Below are positions 43,475-54,689 of a DNA stretch of 64,000 bases, piece after piece. The position numbers were made by a program, and so were the translations under genes. Below the pieces are notes generated by a model, which was not told where the DNA came from, did no database searches, and worked only from the letters and a program-made list of their open reading frames with translations. This DNA is from Oreohelix idahoensis (lineage: Eukaryota; Mollusca; Gastropoda; Stylommatophora; Oreohelicidae), in contig JAMPIV010000595.1 in assembly GCA_024509875.1 (NCBI GenBank), positions 659,001 to 723,000 on the forward strand, given 5' to 3'. Each line of letters begins with the position of its first letter. Position 1 is the stretch's first letter.

Positions 43475-44977
43475 GAAAGAGAGAACAGCGAGAGAACAAA
43501 GAGAGAACAACGAGAGAACAAAGAAAGAACAATGAGAGAACAAAGAGAGAACAATGAGAGAACAAAAAGAGAACAAAGAGATAACAATGAGAGAACAAAG
43601 AGAGAACAATGAGAGAACAAAGAGAGAACAATGAGAGAACAAAGAGAGAACAACGAGAGAACAAAGAGAGAACAACGAGAGAACAACGAGAGAACAACGA
43701 GAGAACAATGAGAGAACAAAGAGAGAACAACGAGAGAACAAAGAGAAAACATAGAGAGAACAATAAGAGAACAATGAGAGAACAAAGAGAGAACAACGAG
43801 AGAACAATGAGAGAACAATGAGAAAACAAAGAGAGAACAATGAGAGAACAAAGAGAGAACAAAGAGAGAACAACGAGAGAACAAAGAGAGAACAATGAGA
43901 GAACAAAGAGAGAACAAAGAGAGAACAACGAGAGAACAACGAGAGAACAAAGAGAGAACAATGGGAGAACAAAGAGAGAACAACGAGAGAACAAAGAGAG
44001 AACAAAGAGAGAACAAAGAGAGAACAATGAGAGAAGAACGAGAGAACAAAGAGAGAACAATGAGAGAACAATGAGAGAACAAAGAGAGAACAAAGAGAGA
44101 ACAACGAGAGAACAAAGAGAGAACAAAGAGAGAACAAAGAGAGAACAAAGAGAGAACAACGAGAGAACAAAGAGAGAACAAAGAGAGAACAAAGAGAGAA
44201 CAACGAGAGAACAAAGAGAGAACAATGAGAGAACAAAGAGAGAACAATGAGAGAACAAAGAGAGAACAACGAGAGAACAAAGAGAGAACAACGAGAGAAC
44301 AACAAGGGAACAAAGAGAGAACAAAGAGAGAACAACGAGAGAACAACGAGAGAACAAAGAGAGTACAACGAGATAACAAAGAGAGAACAATGAGAGAACA
44401 AAGAGAGAACAACGAGAGAACAACGAGAGAACAATGAGAGAACAAAGAGAGAACAACGAGAGAACAAAGAGAGAACAACGAGAGAACAAAGAGAGAACAA
44501 CGAGAGAACAAAGAGAGAACAATGAGAGAACAAAGAGAAAACAAAGAGAGAACAAAGAGAGAACAACGAGAGAACAACGAGAGAACAAAGAGAGAACAAC
44601 GAGAGAACAAAGAGAGAACAAAGAGAGAACAATGAGAGAACAAAGAGAGAACAATGAGAGAACAAAGAGAGAACAACGAGAGAACAAAGAGAGAACAACG
44701 AGAGAACAACGAGAGAACAAAGAGAGAACAACGAGAGAACAAAGAGAGAACAACGAGAGAACAAAGAGAGAACAATGAGAGAACAAAGAGAGAACAATGA
44801 GAGAACAAAGAGAGAACAACGAGAGAACAAAGAGAGAACAAAGAGAGAACAAAGAGAGAACAACGAGAGAACAAAGAGAGAACAAAGAGAGAACAAAGAG
44901 AGAACAACGAGAGAACAAAGAGAGAACAATGAGAGAACAAAGAGAGAACAATGAGAGAACAAAGAGAGAACAATTAG
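43475..44977 (+). repeat. 11-bp minisatellite, about 136 copies
   Basis: Unit GAGAGAACAAN, where N is nearly always A, C or T. There is almost no length variation. The unit has no stop in any phase on the minus strand and few on the plus strand. This yields several overlapping 500-residue frames (FSLCSLFVLSL on minus, REQRENNERTK on plus), which I do not regard as genes. Rare variants include GGGAGAAC and GAGAAAAC. Confidence 0.97.
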
Positions 44978-45763
44978 AGATCCAGCGAGCGAGCGAGTGA
45001 ATAATCCAATTTAAAAAAAAAAAATCGTATTTCATTATGAAAAAGAAATATGCACTTTTGCCCTATTACGTTACTAAACTGAGATGGCAGAGATCAAAAG
45101 AAATAATCAGCAGCAGAGAGGTTTGAAAAATATTCCGCTTGGCATGAAGATCTAATGGCTGTCAAATGATAAAAATAAATGTAGCAATCTTCTATTCAAA
45201 CAGCATGCAATTAATAGCGAGATTTATTAAAGGCGAACGCTTATAAGGTTTTATTTCTATCAATGTGTCTTCTAATTTAGTTTTAAAGCTAAACCTGGTG
45301 GACAAAACCAACAATAATAAAGGTTAACGACACTTTAGCAAAAGCTATGTAGCATTAATGACGTTACATCAAGTCGTGTCTCCGCAACGAAAGTTGACTG
45401 TTATTACTTGTTGTTCTCTCTGATTTGCTTTTGATCGTACAGTCTGACAAATTACTTACAATCTACTCAATAATCGCTTATTCACATCATTATCATTCTC
45501 TTATCAGTTTAATCTTCAAACTTTTTTCACATATTTTGTCCCCAACGAATTGTTCTATTCCTTCGTGTTCAAATTATATCTGTCACTTCTAACATTTGCA
45601 TCTGTTGTCGTAAAATCTCCTCTTTTCTTTTTATATCCATTCATTAAAATTTCCATTTCGTTTCCAATGGAGACCTGAGTCATCCTTGTAGCTGACCCCT
45701 TCTGCACGAAGCCTGCACAATACATTCACATGTTCCTGCAGCGGTGATTTCCGTAGCAACTGA
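44978..45763. other. no gene recognised
   Basis: AT-rich DNA. I see no features. Confidence 0.35.
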
Positions 45764-45895
45764 TTTACATGATAAGGTTGCCAGCCCGATACACAAACTC
45801 GTATTAGTCGCCTTGTACGGCATGTCTGAGGGAACAGCAGACGTAATCTGTCTTTGTCTCATAAGAGACGCCAGGGGAATTATACGGGGCATTAT
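45764..45895 (+). repeat. dispersed repeat family G
   Basis: AAGGTTGCCAGCCCGATAC, then GTCGCCTTGTACGGCATGTC and GTCTTTGTCTCATAAGAGAC. An inverted partner lies at 46062-46148. Confidence 0.55.
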
Positions 45896-46061
45896 TTTTC
45901 CATTTAGCACACCATATTCGTCACTGTACACTGGTCAATAGAAATGCAGGATATCCTTTTGTTTATGAGTTGTATGTCGCTAGCTAGCGCCGTGGATTGG
46001 GAAAAGTAGATGTTTCAATTAAAAAGGATTCACTGAAATGTAGATACAAGCAAATGATATC

Positions 46062-46148
46062 AATTCCGTATAGTTCTCGGGGGTCCCTGATGAGACAAAG
46101 ACATAACAGAGCTACTGCTCCCGCAGGCATGTCGTACGTGGCGAATAA
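46062..46148 (-). repeat. dispersed repeat family G, minus strand
   Basis: GTCCCTGATGAGACAAAGAC and GCAGGCATGTCGTACGTGGCG are the reverse complement of the 45810-45890 region. Confidence 0.55.
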
Positions 46149-46200
46149 TATGAGATTGTGAATGGGGCCTCATTACGTACAAGAAACTGCGTTAGAAACT
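46149..46200 (+). repeat. dispersed short repeat family E, start
   Basis: ATATGAGATTGTGAATGGGGC and TACGTACAAGAAACTGCG follow the family E layout. It is interrupted by the 18S-like fragment. Confidence 0.45.
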
Positions 46201-46309
46201 ACTCTGGTTGATCCTGTCCGTATTTATATGCTTGTCTCAAAGATTAAGCCATGCATGTCTAAGGTCACACTGTCTCACGGTGGAACCATACTAGCGAACG
46301 TTGCCTCAC
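46201..46309 (+). pseudogene. 18S rRNA 5'-end fragment (rRNA pseudogene)
   Basis: CTGGTTGATCCTG at the start, then ATATGCTTGTCTCAAAGATT and AAGCCATGCATGTCTAAG, are the universally conserved first helices of eukaryotic 18S rRNA. The next bases (TCACACTGTCTCACGGTGG, then AACC...GCGAACG) continue the gene order with a short insertion. Similarity fades after about 110 bp and the rest of the gene is absent. CTGGTTGATCCTGTCCGTAT has changes where working genes read CCAGTAG. It is a fragment, not a functional gene. Confidence 0.9.
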
Positions 46310-47588
46310 AAGGCTGTGTGTGGTGTTCCAGGAACGGGGCCTCCCAGCATAGGTAATGAGGCAGAGATGCGTGTGTCGCTCTGGGGATATTCTCGAGCAT
46401 GTCGATACCCTCGACCCTAAAATTATCAAAGGACATGAGGTTCAGCAAACATATAAATATGAGGTATAGCATATATGTGTGTTCTGGTGCCAGATTGTTT
46501 CGGCTGCGCCGTTCATCTGGACTCGCCAGCAGAGGCATACTGCATGAGCAACAGCTTGACCTCTTTATCGAAGCGCCAAACCTCGTTCCTACCGACACAT
46601 GGTTTCGGAGGCGCGTTCATATAGCCATTAATGACTGAAAGGAAAACTACTAGAAGCCATCGTTGCAAGAGCATGTGAATCCTTCGTGCAGGCTTTCTGC
46701 AGGTGGACAGCTGCAGTGTGGGCTCTATGTTCCTCTCACAAAAAGGTTTGTGCGCTCTCATGTCCACTCCGGCCGTATTGCATTCCCTTTACTGTGCGGG
46801 GGAAAATTTTGATATTGTCTCTCTCCTCTGCCCTAACTTATCCCATTTCTGTCAACACAGAAAACTCATCCAAAGGTCAGTGTTTACATAACATTTACAC
46901 TTCAATTCACTTCATTCCGACGGTCCATACCTGAGGGATTAATTAAGTCACAAAAAAACGTGACAATCCCACACGGATTCCAGGTGAAAAGCCATGGTCG
47001 ATGTTTATACAAGATTGGAGTCATCCCTTTCAATTCGTCAGAATAACAGACTCGCAATATTGGTGGTACGGATAAACCACGAATATGTCCAGACAGTCGA
47101 GTCATAGTCTGATAACGACGTCTGAATTGCGTGAGATACGCAAGTCAGATAATCCCCAATCGGGGAAGGAATTTTGAAGTGTGATTGATGTAACTTTAAC
47201 AAATAATAATCGGATGTTTACAGCCGAATTTTAGAAAGTACTGGGTTGAAATTTTGCACTAGATGAGTCATGAAAAATATATTATCATAAGGTTGCCATA
47301 ACTGAAACCTTCAAAAAAGATTGGCTGGCATTGTGAGGCGCGAATAACAATTGCGTCGATTGGGCGGTTGTCCCAAGTGCCCAGAAAAGCGGCGGCTGGA
47401 AATCTACGAAATATAATGTAGAACAATTTTGATACACGAGACTGCATTCCTGAAATCGTCACCAGTAGACAGCTCAGATTTTGCTACAGAAAAGACTAGA
47501 CTTGGAATCTGAATTTATTAGGAACGGAAACACGCTCTGTTCAACCCACACAAACGGTCATTCGGTTATATGTGGGCTAATGGTAGTT
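46310..47588. other. no gene recognised; weak family E remnant
   Basis: A stretch at about 46640-46700 (AGCCATCGTTGCAAGAGCATG) resembles family E. Otherwise only short frames. Confidence 0.35.
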
Positions 47589-47850
47589 GAGCGTCCGATT
47601 GACAAAGTGGTTAGAGCGCTGGTCTCTCTCGGCTAAGGTGCCAGGTTCGATTCACGGTATCATCAGGCTCCAGTTTACACAGCTGTAAATATGTACTTTA
47701 CTTTTCTCTAGAGTTAGGAAAGAAAAAGGCATCAAGGAAGGGAACTGGTCACCCCACCTCTCGATGCTGGACCTAGTACAGTGAAATCTCTAACACTTCA
47801 CTCCACTACGGCAGTATCTGCTATGGGACTACCTTTGCCTTTTATGTCCA
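47589..47850 (+). mobile_element. tRNA-derived SINE, family D, copy 1
   Basis: Head: GACAAAGTGGTTAGAGCGCT (A-box region) and CCAGGTTCGATTCACGG (B-box region). Body: ACACAGCTGTAAAT, GGGAACTGGTCACCCCACC, TCTCGATGCTGG and GGCAGTATCTGC. It aligns along its length with 48110-48349. Confidence 0.8.
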
Positions 47851-48109
47851 ATTACAAAAGAACCATAAGAACGGGTATATATTCCTTTAGTCATATTGTG
47901 CCATAAGAATAACTAAGAGTAACTCTGGCATTGATTACACTTGTTACATAATGAGAGAAAATTCACTGTTAATGTATTCCGCGGTAGAGATACCTATATA
48001 CCTGTTACAATTATTATTAACATAAATTAGCAAGCTTACCGCACTGTAAACAATTTAAATATTTAGGCCATGGGATCAAAAATCTCGTTTTTAGTTCCTT
48101 AACTCCCAA

Positions 48110-48349
48110 AGAGCGTGCGATTGACAGAGTGGTTAGAGATCTGGTCTCTCGCGGCAAAGAGCCGGGTCCGATTCACGGTACCGACACACTCCAGTCTACC
48201 CAGCTGTAAATGGGAACACGATTCTGCTATTTGAGTTAGGGAAGGAAAAGGCAGCGAGGAAGAGAACTGGTCACCCCACTTCTCGATGCTTGTTGAAACC
48301 TCCAACACTTCCCTCCCCTACGACAGTATCTGCTTTGGATCTATCTTTA
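48110..48349 (+). mobile_element. tRNA-derived SINE, family D, copy 2, with target-site duplication
   Basis: Flanked by TTAACTCCCAA (48099-48109) and TTAACTCCCCA (48350-48360). Head GACAGAGTGGTTAGAGATCTGG and GGGTCCGATTCACGG. Shares the body of copy 1 (GAGAACTGGTCACCCCACTT, CTCGATGCTTG). It ends without a poly(A) tail. Confidence 0.85.
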
Positions 48350-48604
48350 TTAACTCCCCAACCATATGCTTAAATATTTGCTTGTATTTATGTTATAATT
48401 TTTGGTTACAGATTACCAGTACGAGGTGTAACGACTAGAGACAAACAACTCACGCGTGCATTACTGAGAGCTGCTTTAGCCTGGGACTGACCTGAAAGAA
48501 ATAATGTTGTCATGGTTCAACATCATTATTATTGTATCCCGTGTCGCTGCTCATGGAACATATTCATGTGATCTTGTAGTAGTGGTTTAGTTTTAATTTG
48601 TTTG

Positions 48605-48712
48605 ACATGATGAAGCTGCCAGCCGCACGCTCAGCCTCAAATGGTTGCCTCATGACATGCTTGAGGGAGCATTGCTATTCTTTATTTATCTCATTAGAGA
48701 AACCGGGGAACC
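48605..48712 (+). repeat. dispersed repeat family G
   Basis: GAAGCTGCCAGCCGC, TTGCCTCATGACATGC, CTATTCTTTATTTATCTCATT and a GAGAAACCGGGGAACCAC end. The last 18 bases resemble the unit of the large 35-bp minisatellite at 51126. Confidence 0.55.
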
Positions 48713-48718
48713 ACTTAC

Positions 48719-48940
48719 TTACTTAGTCGTTCCTCTTCTACCGTGAGGTGTAGAGGTTTGGAAGAGAGAGCGCCAGACTATCCTATCGGCTGGCGTCCTC
48801 CTGGCCTGGTTCCATTCTAGTCCTCGGTCCTTCAAAGATTGTCTAATGTTGTCCTCCCAGCGGCCTCTGGGTCGTCCTGGAGGTCTGGATCCCTGGCTCT
48901 TTGTTTCCCATGCTTGTCGTGGTATCCGATCTTCTCCCAT
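48719..48940 (-). pseudogene. LINE polyprotein C-terminus (RTE copy 3)
   Basis: 73 residues ending GRRGTTK at the tail, with GSRPPGRPRGRWEDNIRQSL. It is separated from the main frame by frameshifts around 48950-49190. Confidence 0.75.
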
Positions 48941-49143
48941 TCTGCAGACATGGCCAAACCATCTTAATTGGGACTGTTCTACTTGGGTCTGCAGGGGGTA
49001 GGATTTAAGGCCTTGACGTATCGTCTAGTTGCGGACCATGTCTCTTCTTGTTACTTCAACCACCTTCCTCAGATACCTCATTTCTGAGGTTTGGATCTGG
49101 CTTTTATGGGTTGTAGTCAATGCCCATGACTCGCATCCATATG

Positions 49144-50370
49144 TCAAGACTGGGATATAGGTGGAGCAGTATACAGCCATCTTTGTTTCTTACCAACTTC
49201 TCTCTTGCTGAGGAATCCTCGATTTATGGCCTGAAAAAGTCTCCCAGCTGCAGCTTTTCGAGTGGCCAACTCTTCTTTGATGCCTCCCTTTCGGTCTATA
49301 ATAGCTCCGAGGTATTTAAAGTGGTCGACCTGCTCCAGTACCTGTTCTCCCAGCTTAATCTGATGTCTTCTTTCTTCTCGTGATATCACCATGGATTTTG
49401 TTTTAGAGCTGCTTGTGACCATCCCTCTCTTCTCCAGCTCTTCCTTCCAGACTTGCAGGTTGGATTGGAGATGTGCCTCTGATTTAGCAATCAGGGCAAC
49501 ATCATCAGCAAATGCCAGCTCCGAAATATAGACCTGTCTCATCTTCCAGTACCCCACTGAATACTTTCTTGTTCTCTCCTTACATGCCTTGTTGACATCG
49601 TCCATGAGGAGTATGAAAAGATAAGGTGACAGGATATCACCTTGTCTTACACCACTGGTGGTGTTGAACTCTTCTGACTTATGGTTTGCTGTCTCACATA
49701 ATTTCTGTATAGCATGAATCAGAGGTACTGGAATGTTCTTCCTTGCCAAACAGTCCCAAAGTTTGCTCCAGGGGACCCTGTCAAACGCCTTTTCCAGATC
49801 TATGAAACAAAGATGCATCTCACTCTTATAATCAAGGGCCTTTTCACTCAGCTGTCTGAGTGTGAAGATTAGGTCTTGAGTACTTCGGTTTGCTCGGAAT
49901 CCGCACTGGACCTCATTCAATTGTGGCTCAGCTAGGCGTCGGAGTCTCTGCTCTTGGATTCTAGAGTAGATTTTACCAGGGACAATGAGAAGGGATATGC
50001 CTCTATGGTTTCCACACTGTCGATTGTCACCCTTTTTGAAAATTGGTGTTATGATGGCAATCTCCCAATCCTTTGGTATGGTCTTGTTGTACCACGCTGC
50101 CTGTAAAACCCTTAAGAGTAATAGGTCGCCTGATGCTCCCATGAACTTAACCATTTCTGGTGTTATACCCTCATGCCCTGCTGCTTTGCCCATCTTGATT
50201 TTCTCCAGTGCTGCCTTCAGTTCTTCCATCTTTATGTCATCTTCACCATCATTGGTTTTCTCTTCTGTGCTAGTGTTTATCATTTCTGATGTTTCACCAT
50301 GCTCACCATCCAGGAGTTCTGAGAAATATTCTTTCCATCTTTCCATTACTTCCTTCGGGGCAGTAAGCAA
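49144..50370 (-). pseudogene. LINE reverse transcriptase (RTE copy 3)
   Basis: 408 residues: GKAAGHEGITPEMVKFM, FRANRSTQDLIFTLRQ, FIDLEKAFDRVPWSKLW, GVRQGDILSPYLFILLMDD, and FADD in ISELAFADDVALIAKSE, then HFKYLGAIIDRKGGIKEEL. Unlike copy 1 there is no stop before the FADD box, so fingers, palm and part of the thumb are in one frame. About 12 residues seen in copy 1 near AIQSFYKSCRNFVRT are shortened here. The frame is lost after REVGKKQRW by a one-base shift. Confidence 0.8.
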
Positions 50371-51078
50371 TTTGTCTTGCTTGTCCTTTATAAATTTGAG
50401 AGGGCATTGTTTTTTCCTTCCTCATGTTCAACTTATAGAACAATTTCTGGTTTTCTTGTGCATCTTTTTCTAGCTTTTCTCCAAATTCTTCCCAGGACTT
50501 CTGTTTTGCTGCTAGCACTTTGTTCTTTGCTTCTGTTCTGAGTGTCAAATATTCTCTATATTTTTCCATTTGTCCTGTTGTGTTTTTAGCTCCTAAGTAT
50601 TGTTTCCATGCCATTTTCTTCTCTCTTTTTTCTCTTTGACTTCCTCTGTCCACCAAGGTGTCCTCTTTCTCTTGTTCCCAAGTCGGACTTCACCGCATGC
50701 TTCTGCAGCAGCTGTCTTTATGATATCCTTGAATTTAATCCAGAGGGTTTCCAAGTCATCAGGTCGTTCTTATGTGTTTCTCACCGCTGTAGCAATAAGC
50801 CCCTGATATCTGGTCTTAATTTCTGAATCTCTCAGCTTGTAGGTCCTAATGCTCATTTCTCCTGCTCGTTTACTTGGTTTCTTGCGTGATGTTATGCAGT
50901 TCCTAGGCTGAGCAACTCTTTCAGTTGTTCTTTTGATTGTTAGCAGGTAGTGATCAGTTCCAATCTCTGGCCCCCTCCAGACCGCACCTCGGCTGAATGA
51001 GCCTCCGAACAAATGGATTGACTTCTCATTCTCATAGACATGTATGCGCTTACGGGGGAACTTTGTGGTAATGATCAT
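50303..51078 (-). pseudogene. LINE endonuclease end and linker (RTE copy 3)
   Basis: 51078-50770 reads RGAVWRGPEIGTDHYLL, where GTDHYLL is the C-terminal His motif of the apurinic-type endonuclease. It then passes into the MSIRTYKLRDSEIKTRYQG linker. 50656-50303 continues the linker with a frameshift and a small deletion near 50427 (LFYKLNMRKEK). The endonuclease catalytic N-terminal part is missing. Confidence 0.75.
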
Positions 51079-51086
51079 TTGCTCAC

Positions 51087-51125
51087 TATTCTTTATTTAT
51101 CTCATTGAGAGTATCTTCTCCATCC
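51087..51125 (+). repeat. family G end fragment (right duplicate)
   Basis: TATTCTTTATTTATCTCATT followed by GAGAGTATCTTCTCCATCCG, leading into the minisatellite. Confidence 0.5.
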
Positions 51126-52485
51126 GGGGAACCACACGAGGCTATAATGGTTCAGAAACCGGGGAACCACACGAGGCTGTAATGGTTCAGAAACTGAAGA
51201 ACCACACGAGTCTATAATGGGTCAGAAACCGGGGAACCACACGAGGCCATAATGGTTCCGAAACCGTGGAACCCCAGAGGCTATAATGGTTCAGAAACCT
51301 GGGAACCACAAGAGGCTATAATGGTTTAGAAACCGGCAAACCACACGAGGCTATAATGGTTCAGAAACCGGGGAACCACACGAAGCCATAATTGTTCAGA
51401 AACCGTGGAACCACACGAGGCTATAATGGCTCAGAAACCGGGGAACCACACGAGGCTATAATGGTTCAGAAACCGGGGAACCACACGAAGCCATAATGGT
51501 TCAGAAACCGTGGAACCACAGAGGCTATAATGGTTCAGAAACCGTGGAACCACACGAGGCTATAATGGTTCAGATACCGGGGAACCACACGAGGCTATAA
51601 TGGTTCAGAAACTGAGGAACCATACGATGCTATAATTGTTCAGAAACCGGGGAACCACACGAGGCTATAATGGTTCAGAAACCGGGGAACCACACGAGGC
51701 TATAATGGTTCAGAAACCGGGGAACCACACGAGGCTATAATGGTTCAGAAACCGGGGAACCACACGAGGCTATAATGGTTCAGAAACCGGGGAACCACAC
51801 GAGGCTATAATGGTTCAGAAACCGGGGAACCACACGAGGCTGTAATAGTTCAGAAACCGGGGAATCACACGAGGCTATAATGGTTCAGAAACCGGGGAAC
51901 CACACGAGGCTATAATGGTTCAGAAACCGGGGAACCACACGAGGCTATAATGGTTCAGAAACCGGGGAACCACACGAGGCTATAATGGTTCAGAAACCGG
52001 GAACCACACGAGGCTATAATGGTTCAGAAACCGGGGAACCCCACGAGGCTATAATGGTTCAGAAACCGGGGAACCACACGAGGCTATAATGGTTCAGAAA
52101 CCGTGGAACCACAGAGGCTATAATGGTTCAGAAACCGGGGAACCACACGAGGCTATAATGGTTCAGAAACCGTGGAACCACAGAGGCTATAATGGTTCAG
52201 AAACCGTGGAACCACACGAGGCTATAATGGTTCAGAAACCGGGGAACCACACGAGGCTATAATGGTTCAGAAACCGGGGAATCACACGAGGCTATAATGG
52301 TTCAGAAACCGGGGAACCACACGATGCTATAATGGTTCAGATACCGGGGAACCACGAGGCTATAATGGTTCAGATACCGGGGAACCACACGAGGCTCTAA
52401 TGGTTCAGAAACCGGAGAACCACACGAGGCTATAATGGTTCAGAAACCGGGGAACCACACGAGGCAATAATGGTTCAGAAACCTG
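51126..52485 (+). repeat. 35-bp minisatellite, about 39 copies
   Basis: Unit ACCGGGGAACCACACGAG GCTATAATGGTTCAGAA. The central units (51640-52080) are nearly identical. The outer ones vary (ACCGTGGAACCACAGAGG, GAAGCCATAATTG). The variant with GTGG and the 2-bp loss recurs several times, suggesting block duplication. No coding. Confidence 0.97.
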
Positions 52486-52599
52486 GGACTTGTCAGCCCA
52501 CTAACGCATTCTTTGTCTTGGAGCTGACAACTAAGAGAGTACATTGTCAAAATGCGAAGCTCATTTGAACGTAATGAAATGGCATAAACGATCGTAAAA

Positions 52600-52690
52600 G
52601 GTAAAGGTAGTCCCATAACAGATTCTGCCGTAGGGGAGTGAAGTGTTAGATTCTTCCCCATTCTAGTTCCAGCATCGAGAGGTGTGTTGA
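52600..52690 (-). repeat. SINE family D fragment, minus strand
   Basis: AAAGGTAGTCCCATAACAGA, TGCCGTAGGGGAGTGAAGTG and CCAGCATCGAGAGGTG are the reverse complement of the 3' half of the SINE at 47589-47850. Confidence 0.75.
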
Positions 52691-53130
52691 CTGTGACGAA
52701 CCGGGTTTGTTCATGTACTTTTGGGCCTTCTCTCTCTTTCACTCCGGCAGTATCACCTCATTTCTTCATTTTCTTCATTCATCGTCTTATTATTTGGCAT
52801 AGTTTATGCCCTTCATTCTTCAGCTGTGACGGCACCTCAGACGTATTTGCGTTCCGCCAGGTGAACTGTAACAATACCCAGTTAATTACACCGTCAGCGG
52901 TAAAACGTTTATCTCTTTGAGTCGCCTAGCCACCTTTGATAAAAGACACTCTCTATTGACACAATATGGTCTCGTACGATCGGTTCAATAGAATGCCACC
53001 TTGTCTGTCTGAGAGATCCGTCTGACGGAGGCACGAAAACATTGGTGATAACGGGATAATAGCTTCCGGGACCATCCCTGTATCAAGATTATTACAGATA
53101 ATCTATCTGGGGAGACGATATTGGAAAGTA
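52691..53130 (+). repeat. dispersed repeat family F, longest uninterrupted copy
   Basis: From GTTCATGTACTTTTGGGCC and TTCACTCCGGCAG through TTCCGCCAGGTGAACTGTA and CCTCCGTC-complement segments to ATTGGAAAGTAGCATCTGG. It shows what the 16.2-19.0 kb copy looked like before the RTE insertion. No coding and no clear terminal repeats. Confidence 0.7.
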
Positions 53131-53899
53131 GCATCTGGACATCAAATGAGTTCACAGATTTGTTTTTGAGTTGGCGGAAGTATTACAGAATTAATAGAAA
53201 GAGGTCACGCTATGGAATTTTAAAATGTAACATTTTAAATTCATCGGGGGATATTACATTACACACCCCTACCCATATAGTTCAGAGCTTTCGACTGGAT
53301 TGATTTGAGAAGCCGGAACAGACAATGGTTCTCATTGGCAAATTCGTCGGATGCACAATCTGGCGTTCGAACTTAGAATGAGAGATATAATCTAGCGATA
53401 TTGGAGTCACAAATCAGACTGCACCGCAACGTCAAATTAGCAACTCCCTAGAGCCAGAAAGAGAAGGATCGGACTCAGGTTTCCAAAATTATTAGTGACA
53501 GATCAGAAGTATTTGGGCAACTTTAAAACTTAAAAGTAAACCCACATATTTAAATACAGAGACTGGAAACATACAGGACCGGGACAAAAAGTATTTGGGC
53601 AACTTAAAACTTAAAAAAGTAACACCCGCATTTCAAATACGAAGTCTGGATACCTAAGGAATCTGATCACCCGTCATCAGAGGAATCAAAGTATTTCCAG
53701 ACCAAGTGATTCGCAAAACACCCGTCATAAGAAGAATAAACAAAGTTTCCCAGACCAAGTTATTCGAAACATCTAATAAAGTGCTGTGTCCATTCTAAAC
53801 TGTGCGAGGAGATTGTGTTCCCGAAAGTTACTTTGGGGCAAGTGTAAACATTTTTTTTACAAATGTGAATTTGACATGCTTTTCTTGCAAAGTTGTTTT
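53131..53899. other. no gene; local duplications
   Basis: GTATTTGGGCAACTTTAAAAC (53509) recurs as GTATTTGGGCAACTTAAAAC (53593), each followed by a CATTTAAATAC/CATTTCAAATAC phrase. A second pair, CACCCGTCATCAGAGGAAT (53671) and CACCCGTCATAAGAAGAAT (53719), each lead to CAGACCAAGT. Confidence 0.7.
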
Positions 53900-54045
53900 A
53901 TATGAGGCTGGCAACCTCAACCGTTGAAAAAAGTATATTCATAAACCACTACAGCAAGCGCTGGTGATTTCATCTTGCTAGTCGTACAGAAAACCGACAG
54001 CAGAGATGATCCCAGTCTCCGACTGGAGCAGTGATGAGTGATGAT
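53900..54045 (+). repeat. dispersed short repeat, family E
   Basis: TATGAGGCTGGCAACCTCAA and CTTGCTAGTCGTACAGAAAAC match 7905-8000. Confidence 0.55.
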
Positions 54046-54689
54046 TACATCACATGTGCCTCAAGTGTAGCATATCATTTTGTGAGATATGTGTAACGTG
54101 TTAATGTTAGTTCAGGCACAAATCATTGTTCGCGCTTTCCAAGCACATATTTTACCAGTTTAGTACCCAAAAGAATATGGTTGATTTCTAATCATCTTCC
54201 CCGAGTTACGCTGTGTATACTCAAGAATAATTATTCCGAGAGAATAACATTTGTGGGTAAACAGCGAGACAATGCGCCGGTTTATTTGCAGCCCACAAAT
54301 GCACTTAGCAGAGGCATTGGTTTTATTTTTGTCTAAAAGATCGTGGTACTAAGCTATCAGACCGTTCGAGGAACGAAGCTACCAGACTGTGAAGTGTCAT
54401 CATCACAAAAGGACTGACGAAAACCAAAGCTGAAGGGCTCGCTCATACAAGCTAAGTGCTAACTAAAAGGCACCAGCAAACGGACGTTAAAGTTTAATTT
54501 TAAAATTTAAATCCTCAAAGTCTCAATGACGAGAAATTTGATTTACATCTAAAATTCACCATCATTCTATTTATTTTGACCTTTTAAAACTAATTGATTA
54601 TTAAATGTGTTACATGTGATTTTAAAACATTATAATCAGACTTGATTCAGTTATTATAGGTATGAAAGCAAACGTATGAGCAAGTATAT
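54046..54689. other. no gene recognised
   Basis: Short frames only. Confidence 0.35.

Larger units (their letters stand above)
48713..51086 (-). mobile_element. RTE-type LINE, copy 3, 5'-truncated, longest copy
   Basis: The 3' (TAAG)n tail is at the left (TTACTTACTTAG). This copy extends further 5' than copies 1 and 2 and reaches the end of the endonuclease domain. CTATTCTTTATTTATCTCATT occurs just left (48672-48692) and just right (51087-51107) of the element, probably a long diverged target-site duplication that includes part of family G. Confidence 0.8.

Noticed and set aside
43288..45035. Three overlapping minus-strand frames of about 550 residues (FSLCSLFVLSL repeats) and plus-strand REQRENNERTK frames
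   Set aside because: They are the 11-bp minisatellite read in several phases. The unit has no stop codons and its length is not a multiple of three, so every phase cycles through the same peptide.
46201..46309. Functional 18S rRNA gene
   Set aside because: Only about 110 bp of the 5' end is present, with substitutions in normally invariant positions.
25740..48170. Working tRNA genes at the B-box-like sites (25790, 31870, 47645, 48170)
   Set aside because: The heads do not fold into a complete tRNA by eye and are followed by SINE bodies, with target-site duplications at 25733, 31820 and 48110.
40175..52485. Possible CRISPR arrays (28-, 30- and 35-bp direct repeats)
   Set aside because: The repeats are head-to-tail without unique spacers, and the window is eukaryotic.
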